Shown here: piece by piece, positions 8,660-15,874 of the stretch | Layout of the letters: the number at the start of each line of letters is the position of its first letter | Position numbering within the stretch: the first letter of the stretch is position 1 | Source: Bradyrhizobium diazoefficiens | Lineage (GTDB): Bacteria > Pseudomonadota > Alphaproteobacteria > Rhizobiales > Xanthobacteraceae | Reading direction: 5' to 3' | Assembly (NCBI RefSeq): GCF_018131015.1 | Contig: NZ_JAFCJJ010000003.1 | Span: forward strand, 124,001 to 188,000 | DNA: 64,000 bases | Translations under genes and position numbers: made by a program | The notes under the pieces: model-generated | Database searches by the model: none | Seen by the model: the letters and a program-made list of their open reading frames with translations, nothing else | Told to the model about the DNA's origin: nothing

Positions 8660-9523
8660 ATGCCACGGGTGCAGGCGGGGGAAGTCCAGCTCGGCTGGCG
8701 GGAGTGGGGACAAGGCGACGTCACCGTTGTCTTCATCCACGGCAATCTCGCCAGCAAGGACTGGATCGAGCTCGCCGCGCGCATGTTTCCTTCGGGCCTG
8801 CGCGTGATAGGGATCGACTGGCGCGGCTGCGGAGACAGCGACCGGCCGAAGCCTGCCATCGACTATTCCAACTACTCGATGCAGCAGCATGCCGAGGACA
8901 TGCTGGCCGCGCTGGATTCGCTCGGCATCGGCTTTTGCCATCTCGCCACGCATTCGACCGGCGGCATCATCGCCGCGCGGATGCTGCTGATGCAGCCGCA
9001 GCGCTTCGGCCGGGTCTTTGCGCTCGATCCGGTGACGCCGCTCGGGATGGCCTTCAATGCCGACCAGATCGGCCTGTTCCGCGCCATGATGGCGAGCAAG
9101 GAGCTGACGCGGACCATCATGGCGACCGCGGCCTCCTCGCTGTTCGTGCCGGAAAGCATGGCGCCGAACGCCATCCCGCAGTTCCGCGAAGGCCTGAAGG
9201 AGATCCAGGCGCTGTTCGACCGCATCATCGAGCAGACCTTCGGCGTGTCCGAGGGAATCTGGATCGGGACGCCGGTCAACCTTACGAAGGAACGCGAAAG
9301 CCGGGAGCTCGAGCGGCGCATGCCCGAGCTGCGGCATCCACATTTGGTGCTGTGGGGCGAATGGGACGGCTGGATACCGCCGGCCGATCTTCGTACCATG
9401 GCCGAGGCGATGCCGGACTGCCGGCTCGTGGTCGTGCCCGGCATCGGGCATTCGATGAATCTCGAAGTGCCGGCGCTCTATGCCGGCTATTTCGGTGCCT
9501 GGTTCGGAGGACTTTCCGCGTAA
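8660..9523 (+). CDS. Alpha/beta-fold hydrolase with a THSTGG nucleophile elbow
   Basis: A 287-residue alpha/beta hydrolase. It shows the VFIHGNLAS oxyanion loop, WRGCGDSD after strand 4, the elbow ATHSTGG (Ser99; the usual first Gly is replaced by Thr), acid in WGEWDGWIP and base in GIGHSMNLE. No signal peptide is seen, so it is cytoplasmic, unlike its upstream neighbour 23 bp away. A phasin gene follows 27 bp downstream, which hints at work on a granule surface. The ATG at 8660 is used; a TTG sits one codon earlier. Confidence 0.85.
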   Translation: MPRVQAGEVQLGWREWGQGDVTVVFIHGNLASKDWIELAARMFPSGLRVIGIDWRGCGDSDRPKPAIDYSNYSMQQHAEDMLAALDSLGIGFCHLATHSTGGIIAARMLLMQPQRFGRVFALDPVTPLGMAFNADQIGLFRAMMASKELTRTIMATAASSLFVPESMAPNAIPQFREGLKEIQALFDRIIEQTFGVSEGIWIGTPVNLTKERESRELERRMPELRHPHLVLWGEWDGWIPPADLRTMAEAMPDCRLVVVPGIGHSMNLEVPALYAGYFGAWFGGLSA

Positions 9524-9550
9524 CCCCAACCCCTCGAAGGGAGAGACGTC

Positions 9551-9898
9551 ATGGCAGAGATCAATCCGTCGGTCGAAAGCGTCCGTGCGGCACTGACGGA
9601 GGCGCTCGGCCGCCTGCGCAAGGCCAATACGGACTATTTCGAGATGCTGGAAAAGGGGCTTGCGTCCTCGCCCTTGCCGATCGCGAGCCAGGCCAAGGAA
9701 TTCTCCAGCTTCATGCAGCGCAATGTCTCGGCGACCTTCGACCTGAGCGACAAGCTCATCCATGCCAAGGACATGCAGGACGCCCTCAAGCTCCAGGCCG
9801 ATTTCTTCCAGGACCAGATGCGGGCGTTGACCGACCATGCGAGGTCCATGAGCGAATCGGCAATGAAGGCGGCGGGTGGACTGTTCGGCCGGAGCTGA
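9551..9898 (+). CDS. Phasin-family granule-associated protein
   Basis: A 115-residue helical protein of the phasin type. It has the amphipathic NTDYFEMLEKGLASSP-x-AKEFSSFMQRN region, then the LADFFQDQMRALTDHA-like helix (seen as LQADFFQDQMR) and a Gly-rich tail GGLFGRS. Phasins coat polyhydroxyalkanoate granules. GGGAGAG lies before the ATG. It follows a cytoplasmic hydrolase and precedes two small membrane-protein genes. It is the most direct evidence that region 1 concerns storage-polymer biology. Confidence 0.85.
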   Translation: MAEINPSVESVRAALTEALGRLRKANTDYFEMLEKGLASSPLPIASQAKEFSSFMQRNVSATFDLSDKLIHAKDMQDALKLQADFFQDQMRALTDHARSMSESAMKAAGGLFGRS

Positions 9899-9980
9899 GC
9901 CCGCAGGCGCGTCGATGGAGGCGGTCGCGGCAGGGCAATACGAGCCGAATTCCCGGTATTGATGAAAGTGGCGGCAGCCG

Positions 9981-10433
9981 ATGCTTCTTCAATTCGTCGT
10001 CGGTGTGCTGGTCAGCGCCATCAATATCGGGATTCACGCGCTCGCGACCGTCGTCGCGGTGTGGATCGCCCGTCACGCCGGGTCATGGCGACCCGACAGC
10101 CCGAAGCTGAACCTGATGGGCGTGATGATCGCGTCCGCGGCGGTGCTGCAGGTTGCTCACACGCTGGAGGTCATGGTCTGGACCCTGACCTACGGCGTCA
10201 TTGGTGCCGCAGCCCCCGAGAGCGAGCTGCTCTATTTTGCCTTCGTCAACTACACCACGCTCGGCTATGGCGACATCACGCCGCTGCGGGAATGGCGGCT
10301 GATCGGGCCGTTGACCGCGATGAACGGCGTCTTGCTGTTCGGCTGGTCGGCGGCGATCCTGTTCGAGGTCTTGCGCAAGACGCTCGACCAGATCGAGGCG
10401 GGCGAGAGGCCATCGGTCCAACGCAATGCCTGA
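9981..10433 (+). CDS. Two-helix ion channel (potassium-channel type)
   Basis: A 150-residue membrane protein with a pore-loop selectivity filter TTLGYGD (residues 92-98), the potassium-channel signature. It has an N-terminal hydrophobic segment (about 4-30), a second around 44-75 and a third after the filter (about 105-128), with a short charged tail. There is no RCK or voltage-sensor domain. The next gene overlaps by 8 bp, so the two are probably co-expressed. What gates it is not evident. Confidence 0.85.
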   Translation: MLLQFVVGVLVSAINIGIHALATVVAVWIARHAGSWRPDSPKLNLMGVMIASAAVLQVAHTLEVMVWTLTYGVIGAAAPESELLYFAFVNYTTLGYGDITPLREWRLIGPLTAMNGVLLFGWSAAILFEVLRKTLDQIEAGERPSVQRNA

Positions 10434-11115
10434 TCTTGCCACATCGCGGTGGATTGCCGATTTCCTGTTCGGCTTCGGTGCGCTGTTTGCGATCATCAAT
10501 CCATACGGGCTCGCCTTCATCTTCCTGGACAGGACAATAAGCCTGTCCGAAAGCGAGCGGGCCCGCGTTGCGCTGCGCGTTGCGGTCTATGCCTTCTCGG
10601 TCCTGCTGGTGTCGCTCTTCCTCGGCAGTCAGATCCTGAACTTCTTCGGCGTGACGATTCCGGCGCTGCGCATTGGCGGCGGCCTGGTGGTGGCCGCGGC
10701 CGGCTGGTCCATGCTGCATGCCGGGCCCGGTTCGGCTGGTGGACACGCTGCGTCGTCCGGCGATCTCGCGACGATCGAACGGATGGCCTTCTTTCCGCTG
10801 ACGATACCTCTCACCACGGGGCCCGGAACGATTGCGACCGCCATCGCGACCGGTGTCAGCCGGTCGGACGGCCCGGACGCCATCTTCGCGCATTCCATCG
10901 TTTCGCTGGTCGTCGCGCTTGCCGTGAGCGTCGCAATCTATCATGCCTACCGGAATTCGAGCGCCATGGCGCGCCTGGTCGGCCAAGAAGGCACCAGCGT
11001 CGTCACGAAACTATCAGCGTTTCTCCTGCTCTGCATCGGCGTGCAGATCATCATCACCGGCGCGTCGGAGGTGGCACGAACTGTGCTGGAGAGCCCATTG
11101 CGTGCGGTTCAGTAG
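10426..11115 (+). CDS. MarC-family integral membrane protein
   Basis: A 229-residue protein of the MarC/UPF0056 family with about six membrane segments. The conserved FGALFAIINPYG near the N-terminus, LRIGGGLVVAAAGW, and PLTIPLTTGPGTIATAI motifs are all present. The family's function is unsettled; the old link to multidrug resistance was withdrawn. It overlaps the channel gene and converges with the Crp/Fnr gene 13 bp away, with no visible terminator. Confidence 0.9.
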   Translation: MPDLATSRWIADFLFGFGALFAIINPYGLAFIFLDRTISLSESERARVALRVAVYAFSVLLVSLFLGSQILNFFGVTIPALRIGGGLVVAAAGWSMLHAGPGSAGGHAASSGDLATIERMAFFPLTIPLTTGPGTIATAIATGVSRSDGPDAIFAHSIVSLVVALAVSVAIYHAYRNSSAMARLVGQEGTSVVTKLSAFLLLCIGVQIIITGASEVARTVLESPLRAVQ

Positions 11116-11128
11116 CTGTTCTAACCGC

Positions 11129-11812
11129 TCAAGGCTGCAGATCGAGGCTCCCGAGCTGGTTCCTGTCGAGCAGTACGATCTGGCGCTGGGTGTTACCGAT
11201 GAAGCCGAGGATGCCGAGCTCGTGCAGCCGCGACAGGGCGCGCGACACCGTCTCCAGTGTCAGGCCAAGATAGTCGGCTATGTCGCGCCGCGACATCGGG
11301 AGTGCCATGACACCGGCGGCGGTCAGCCGCTTGTCCATCTCGAGCAGGAAGGCGGCGACCCGCTCCAGCGAGGTCTTGCGACCGAGCAGCAGCATGTGGT
11401 CTTCGGCATGCTGAAGATTGGTCGTGGTCATGCTGAGCAGGTTTCTCGCGACCATGGCATCGCTTTCGGCCACCATCTCGAGGCTCTGCCGTCTGACCAG
11501 ACGGACCGTGGTGTCGACGATGGCTTCGGTCGTGAAGCGATGTTCGCTTCCGTTCTCCAATCCGAAGATATCGCCGGCGAGATGAAAGGCGCCGATCTGC
11601 CGGCGGCCGTCGGAGAGCAATTTGTAGCTTCGTACCGCGCCGGACTTCACCTGATAGATATATTCGGCGGGCTCCTTCTCGCCGTAGATCTCGGTGCCCT
11701 TCTTGTAGGAGAACTCGCTCAGGCTGACGAGCGCGCTGGAATCGCTGGTCATGCCGAGATCACGGAGGGAATTGGGGCGCAGGGCGGAATCAGTGGTGAT
11801 GCGAACGAACAT
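11129..11812 (-). CDS. Crp/Fnr-family transcription regulator, FixK-like
   Basis: A 227-residue regulator: a cyclic-nucleotide-binding-fold N-terminal half, a dimer helix (SLERVAAFLLEMDKR) and a C-terminal winged helix with MSRRDIADYLGLTLETVSR. The recognition-helix residues E-x-x-S-R match FNR/FixK proteins that read TTGAT-N4-ATCAA. There are no cysteines at all, so it cannot hold an Fe-S cluster like FNR or FnrN; it belongs to the FixK type, controlled by expression or another signal. It is divergent from the FixJ-like gene over a 306-bp intergenic region and is the obvious candidate to bind the six boxes listed here. Confidence 0.9.
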   Translation of the reverse strand: MFVRITTDSALRPNSLRDLGMTSDSSALVSLSEFSYKKGTEIYGEKEPAEYIYQVKSGAVRSYKLLSDGRRQIGAFHLAGDIFGLENGSEHRFTTEAIVDTTVRLVRRQSLEMVAESDAMVARNLLSMTTTNLQHAEDHMLLLGRKTSLERVAAFLLEMDKRLTAAGVMALPMSRRDIADYLGLTLETVSRALSRLHELGILGFIGNTQRQIVLLDRNQLGSLDLQP

Positions 11813-12118
11813 AGGCCAACTCCTCAGCTCATCGCTGAATTGGTCCGTCGGACAGAAATAATCACAATGAGCACGCGCCGCGCTAACTCATGCCCATCGC
11901 GGTTGATTTACGACCGATACCGTATTCTAATCCATTGTCCCAAGGGCCAATGTACCAAGGGACAGGGGGTGCATTGGATGCGTCGGTTGAGAACGAGGAT
12001 GAGGTATTTGGAACCTTTCTCAACTTAAAGTACATAGTTTACCCTTTGAATAGTTGGGCAACGTCGCTGCCTGGTTTAAAGATTCCCGATTGTTGAACTT
12101 TCTTGCGAGAGGTGAAGA
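11813..12118. promoter_or_regulatory. Divergent AT-rich regulatory region with repeats
   Basis: This 306-bp non-coding region separates the Crp/Fnr gene (minus) from the FixJ-like gene (plus) and is visibly more AT-rich than its surroundings from about 11,890 to 12,110. It holds a direct repeat CCAAGGGCCA / CCAAGGGACA (11940-11949 and 11955-11964, 15-bp phase) and an inverted repeat GTTGAGAA / TTCTCAAC (11986-11993 and 12017-12024). I found no good TTGAT-N4-ATCAA box here. Short open frames inside it lack coding character. Confidence 0.5.
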
Positions 12119-12736
12119 GTGCCCGGCCTCGTGCACGTCGTCGACGATGATGCATCTTTCCGTATCGCCATCGAGCGCCGCCTGAAGCTGGCGGGCTATG
12201 AGGTCGCGACCTACGGATCGGCGCAGGACCTGCTGGACGCTCCGCTGGACGACGAGCGGGCGGGGTGCATTCTGCTCGATGTGCGGATACCGGGGCTGAG
12301 CGGTCCGGACCTGCAGCGCCGGCTGATCGAGGCCGGCTCGACCTTGCCGATCATATTCCTGACCGGGCATGCCGACACGGCGACCACGGTGCGGACCATC
12401 AAGGCCGGGGCCGAGGATTTCCTGACCAAGCCGGTTTCCTCGGAGCTGTTGCTCGATGCAATCGAGCGTGCGCTGGCGCGGCAGGATGCCGCGCGCAGCC
12501 AGCGCGGCAAGCTCGAGCCGTTTCGAGCGCATCTCGCCACCCTGACGCAGCGCGAGCGGCAGGTATTCGACCTCATCGTGCGCGGCAAGATCAACAAGCA
12601 GATCGCGCACGAGCTCGGAACGACCGAACGCACCGTGAAGGCCCACCGTCACCAGGTGATGGAAAAGATGCGGGTCCGGTCACTTGCGGAGCTCGTTTCG
12701 ATCGCGGAGCGGCTCGGAATGCTGGATTCGAAATGA
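12119..12736 (+). CDS. FixJ-type response regulator
   Basis: A 205-residue two-domain regulator. The receiver has the acidic triad D9-D10-D11, phospho-acceptor Asp54 (ILLDVRIPG), Thr82 and Lys104. The LuxR-type helix-turn-helix follows (LTQRERQVFDLIVRGKINKQ...TERTVKAHRHQVMEKM). The start is GTG at 12119 with GAGGTGA just upstream. The architecture matches FixJ, which activates fixK genes, but no FixL-type kinase is adjacent. The nearest sensor kinase is at 25647. It probably acts on local or fixK-type promoters. Confidence 0.9.
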   Translation: MPGLVHVVDDDASFRIAIERRLKLAGYEVATYGSAQDLLDAPLDDERAGCILLDVRIPGLSGPDLQRRLIEAGSTLPIIFLTGHADTATTVRTIKAGAEDFLTKPVSSELLLDAIERALARQDAARSQRGKLEPFRAHLATLTQRERQVFDLIVRGKINKQIAHELGTTERTVKAHRHQVMEKMRVRSLAELVSIAERLGMLDSK

Positions 12737-12911
12737 CCGTTGGCCGCCTGGCTGTTGCCGCGGCTAGGGCATGGAAACCTGCCCTAAAGGACAATAGGAA
12801 GTTCCGCGAAGCGGTGCTGCCATACAGGGGTAGCCGAAATGATTTGGCCTGCCGTGCGAATGCGGGGCGGGGCAGATCTAGTTGCGGCCGCCAGCTAAAT
12901 CGCCGTTCATT

Positions 12912-13301
12912 GTGTCCGAAAGGTTGCCCTTGTTGCAGCCAAGGTCCGTCTTTGTCGTCGATGACGATCCGTCCATTCGCAGCAGCGTGAACCGGCTGTT
13001 GCGGGCACACGGCTTCGCCGCCACGCTGTTCGAGTCCGCGAGCGCCCTGCTCGATCACGACAGCTTCGACAAGGCGATCTGCATCGTCCTTGATATCAAT
13101 CTCGACGGAAAGTCGGGCATCGATCTGCGCCGGCAACTGGCGGAGGAGGGTGTCACCACGCCGGTGATCTACATCACCGGAAATGACAGCGCGGCGAACC
13201 GGTCGGCCGCGATGGCCTCCGGGTGTGTCGCCTATCTGATAAAGCCCTTCACCGCGAAGTCGCTGATCGAGTCGGTCGGGCGCGCATCCGCCGCCGCCTG
13301 A
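12912..13301 (+). CDS. Receiver-only response regulator
   Basis: About 129 residues forming one receiver domain with no output domain. Visible are VFVVDDDPSIRS, the phospho-acceptor Asp in CIVLDINLDG, the Thr in YITGND and the Lys in YLIKPF. The start is uncertain: GTG at 12912 is used, but TTG codons at 12924-12935 just after GAAAGG are also possible. It could be a phosphate sink or a phosphorelay or adaptor element for the FixJ-like neighbour or the sensor kinase at 25647. It lies 175 bp after the FixJ-like gene. Confidence 0.85.
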   Translation: MSERLPLLQPRSVFVVDDDPSIRSSVNRLLRAHGFAATLFESASALLDHDSFDKAICIVLDINLDGKSGIDLRRQLAEEGVTTPVIYITGNDSAANRSAAMASGCVAYLIKPFTAKSLIESVGRASAAA

Positions 13302-13320
13302 TCGGCGCCGGAAGAGCCCT

Positions 13321-13929
13321 TCATTCGTCGGCAGACGGATCGAGTGTCTTCGCCGGTTCGCCCTTATGGACGGCGGCGAATTGCGCAAGCGGCACCAATG
13401 TCGTCAGTGCGAGCAGATTGGAATCGACGACATCGACGGCCAGTGTCTTGCCGGTTTCCATCTCCTTGACGATCCTCGGCGCCGCCACGTCGGCGGCGAT
13501 GCATGCCTTGAGGCACCAGCTATAAGGCAGGCGGACCGGGCTGCCCTGGTCGACGGACAGCCTTGCCGGCCGCTGCAGATACATGCCGACCGGCACGAAC
13601 AGCTGCAGGCGCGCCGTCGGTGCACCCTCGCGCTCGATCAGGTCGACGCGGACGGCCGTTTGGCCGGTCGGAAACTTGCCGGTGATCGATGTCCGGCACA
13701 GCGTCGGGGCACCCGCCGCCTTGAAGCACAGCTTCTGCCAGTCGCCGAAGGTGATGTCTTTTGCTTCGCGCTGACCGCGCGGGGCGACTTCGGCAGGCTT
13801 GTCTGTCTGCGCCGCTTTCGGCGCGCCAACGCCGGGAACCGCCGCAACGATGATGGCGATCGCAAGAGGGGTTCGGCCGGAGTTGCGAGCCCCGAGCGAT
13901 CGAAGGATGGTTGTCAAGAACGGCTGCAT
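13321..13929 (-). CDS. Invasion-associated locus B (IalB)-like secreted protein
   Basis: A 202-residue protein with an N-terminal hydrophobic segment (about 21-40) and the IalB-family pattern: FGDWQKLC, a second Cys in LCRTSI, LFVPVGMYLQRPARL, and a later Cys pair (WCLKACIAAD). The family is common in alphaproteobacteria and is envelope-located; the name comes from Bartonella and does not imply invasion here. It lies 12 bp downstream of the AspT-type exchanger on the same strand, so it probably shares that gene's FixK-box promoter. Confidence 0.8.
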   Translation of the reverse strand: MQPFLTTILRSLGARNSGRTPLAIAIIVAAVPGVGAPKAAQTDKPAEVAPRGQREAKDITFGDWQKLCFKAAGAPTLCRTSITGKFPTGQTAVRVDLIEREGAPTARLQLFVPVGMYLQRPARLSVDQGSPVRLPYSWCLKACIAADVAAPRIVKEMETGKTLAVDVVDSNLLALTTLVPLAQFAAVHKGEPAKTLDPSADE

Positions 13930-13941
13930 CGCAAGCCTCCG

Positions 13942-15630
13942 TCAGGCGGTGTACGTAGCGGCAACGACGATCGGGCCGAGCACCGTCAAGACGACGTTGC
14001 CGATCGCATAGGGCACGGCGACGCCGAGCACCGGGGTCTTGCTCTCGGCGACGTCGCAGGCGCCGGTCACGGCTGCATCGACGGTCATGGCGCCGGCCAG
14101 CGCGCCACAGGTCACGACCGGATTCATCCGCAGCAGATAGTAGGCGACGAGCGTGCCGATGGTGAGGGGGACCAGCGTGACGACGGTGCCCATGCCGACC
14201 AGCAGCAGGCCATGCGCCTGCATTGCCGACCATGCGGCAAGTCCGTTGCCGAGGCCGATCGCCGCGATGAACCCGCCGAGTCCGAGGTCGCTCAGTGTCT
14301 GCTGTGCCGCCGGCGGCATTGTCCCCAGCGTCGGCTTGCGCGACTGGAACCAGCCGCAGGCCAGGCCGGCGATGAGCGCGCCGCCGCCGCCGCCGAGCGT
14401 CAGCGCGACGCCGCCGATCTTGAAGCTCGCAAGACCAGCCAACAGGCCGGCGGCGATGCCTGCGGCGAGATAGGCGATGTCGGTCCGGTCGGAGGTCGTG
14501 AGAGCATGGCCGACCTGCGCCGTGGCCCGCGTGACATTGCGGGTGCTGCCGACCAGCGTCATGACGTCGCCGACATAGACCCGCGTGTCGGGACCGAGCG
14601 GCACGTCCCGTCCCATGCGGGTCAGCGAGCGCAGGAACACGCCGCGCGCCTCGTCACCGAGCCGTTCGGCGATCTCGCGGATCGAACGGCCGTGAAGCTT
14701 GCGCTCCTCCACCAGGACCTCGACCACGTTGCCGGGCAGGTTGCTCAGCAACTCGCCGGCGTCGACCTCCTCGCCAAGGATCGGCTTGGCCGCAACGATT
14801 GCGGTGGTGGGACCGGCAATCACGACATCGTCGCCGGCTTCGAGCACGGTGTCGCGCGAGGGCTTGACGTCGGCGCCGCCGCGCACGAGCCGCTCCACCA
14901 CGGTACGGCCGCCGATCTCTGCCTCGATCGCCTCGATCGTGCGGCCCGCACCAGCCGACACGCGATAGGCGCGGGCCTGGAATTTGCGGTAGGACAGGTT
15001 CTCGGTCTTCGGCGGCGCGCCACCTGCAAGCTCGGCCTCGAGCTTTTTTGCCTCGGCCTTGAGGTCGACGCCCATCAGCCGCGGCGCAACGAAGGGTACG
15101 AACAGCAGGGTCAGGATGTAGCCGAGGACATAGGTCACGGCATAGCCGGCGGCGATGTTGGCCTCCTGCTGCTCCAGCGCCGCTTTCGGCAATCCAAGTT
15201 GCGCCAACGCGCCGGATGCGGTGCCGATCACGGATGACTGGGTCAGGGCGCCGGCGGTGAGGCCGGCGGCCGTTCCCGGATCGAGCTTGAACACGGAGGC
15301 GAAGATGAGGACGATGACGAGCCCAGTCGCTCCGATCACCAGCGCGAGCACAACCTGGCTGAGGGTGCGCAGGCTCAAGGACGCGAAGAATTCGGGCCCA
15401 GAACGATAGCCGATGGTGAAAACGAACAAGCTGAACAGGATCGTTCTCAGGACCGGTGCGAACGTGAAGTGTCCGAGTTGTCCGATCAGCACCGCGACGA
15501 TCAGGATGCAGGCGGTGGTACCGATCGTGAAGCCGCGGATCTTGAACCGGCCGAGCATGGTCCCGATGGCAACGGCCAGCAGCAGGAAGATTTCAGGTGC
15601 GGTGGTGACGATCCACCTGATGCTGTCCAT
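13942..15630 (-). CDS. AspT-type aspartate:alanine exchanger family transporter (copy 1)
   Basis: A 562-residue transporter. It has an N-terminal block of five or six membrane helices with the GTMLGRFKIRGFTIG opening and FTIGYRSGPEFF motif. The central hydrophilic part (about 200-385) holds two RCK_C/TrkA_C-like domains, and a second membrane block carries the ALAGAMTVDAAVTG motif. Characterised AspT swaps aspartate for alanine and, with a decarboxylase, generates proton-motive force; the substrate here is unproven. A perfect FixK-type box lies 60-73 bp upstream of its ATG. A paralogue occurs at 20503. Confidence 0.88.
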   Translation of the reverse strand: MDSIRWIVTTAPEIFLLLAVAIGTMLGRFKIRGFTIGTTACILIVAVLIGQLGHFTFAPVLRTILFSLFVFTIGYRSGPEFFASLSLRTLSQVVLALVIGATGLVIVLIFASVFKLDPGTAAGLTAGALTQSSVIGTASGALAQLGLPKAALEQQEANIAAGYAVTYVLGYILTLLFVPFVAPRLMGVDLKAEAKKLEAELAGGAPPKTENLSYRKFQARAYRVSAGAGRTIEAIEAEIGGRTVVERLVRGGADVKPSRDTVLEAGDDVVIAGPTTAIVAAKPILGEEVDAGELLSNLPGNVVEVLVEERKLHGRSIREIAERLGDEARGVFLRSLTRMGRDVPLGPDTRVYVGDVMTLVGSTRNVTRATAQVGHALTTSDRTDIAYLAAGIAAGLLAGLASFKIGGVALTLGGGGGALIAGLACGWFQSRKPTLGTMPPAAQQTLSDLGLGGFIAAIGLGNGLAAWSAMQAHGLLLVGMGTVVTLVPLTIGTLVAYYLLRMNPVVTCGALAGAMTVDAAVTGACDVAESKTPVLGVAVPYAIGNVVLTVLGPIVVAATYTA

Positions 15631-15689
15631 GATCGCATTTCCCCCGGCGCGTTTGCGCCGGATTTTGATTTGCGGCGGCAGAAAATTGC

Positions 15690-15703
15690 TTGATCCAGAT
15701 CAA
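15690..15703. promoter_or_regulatory. Perfect FNR/FixK box between aspT-like and sulP-like genes
   Basis: TTGATCCAGATCAA is a perfect TTGAT-N4-ATCAA palindrome in the 244-bp divergent region (15631-15874). Its centre is 66 bp from the exchanger's ATG on the minus strand, a typical class II layout. The distance to the SulP start on the other side is 178 bp, so control of SulP is possible but less clear. Confidence 0.8.
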
Positions 15704-15874
15704 GCCCGGATCGCGGCGAGGCAGCGCTTATGAGCTGAGGCAAAGTTTTCGACAGCCAGCAGCGTTGGGAGTGTTTGTGATCAGAAGCTTTCTCGACATC
15801 GCTCTCGGCATTTCCACGATCGTGTTGTCGATCGGACCGCGGCGCGGCGAGGTCCCTCGTCATGAGGTGGGGCG

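Noticed and set aside
6102..8666. Long open frame (854 codons) on the minus strand opposite the tandem hydrolase
   Set aside because: Antisense shadow of a very GC-rich gene; its translation has no recognisable domain, while the plus strand has a signal peptide and two catalytic motifs.
11129..11812. Oxygen-sensing FNR/FnrN with an Fe-S cluster
   Set aside because: The protein contains no cysteine, so it cannot ligate a cluster; it is FixK-like instead.
11890..12096. Short plus-strand open frame in the Crp/Fnr-FixJ gap
   Set aside because: AT-rich with no ribosome-binding site or family resemblance; better read as regulatory DNA.
13366..15237. Long plus-strand frame across IalB-like and AspT-like genes
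   Set aside because: Arg/Gly/Asp-rich translation of third-position GC bias; minus-strand frames carry the family motifs.
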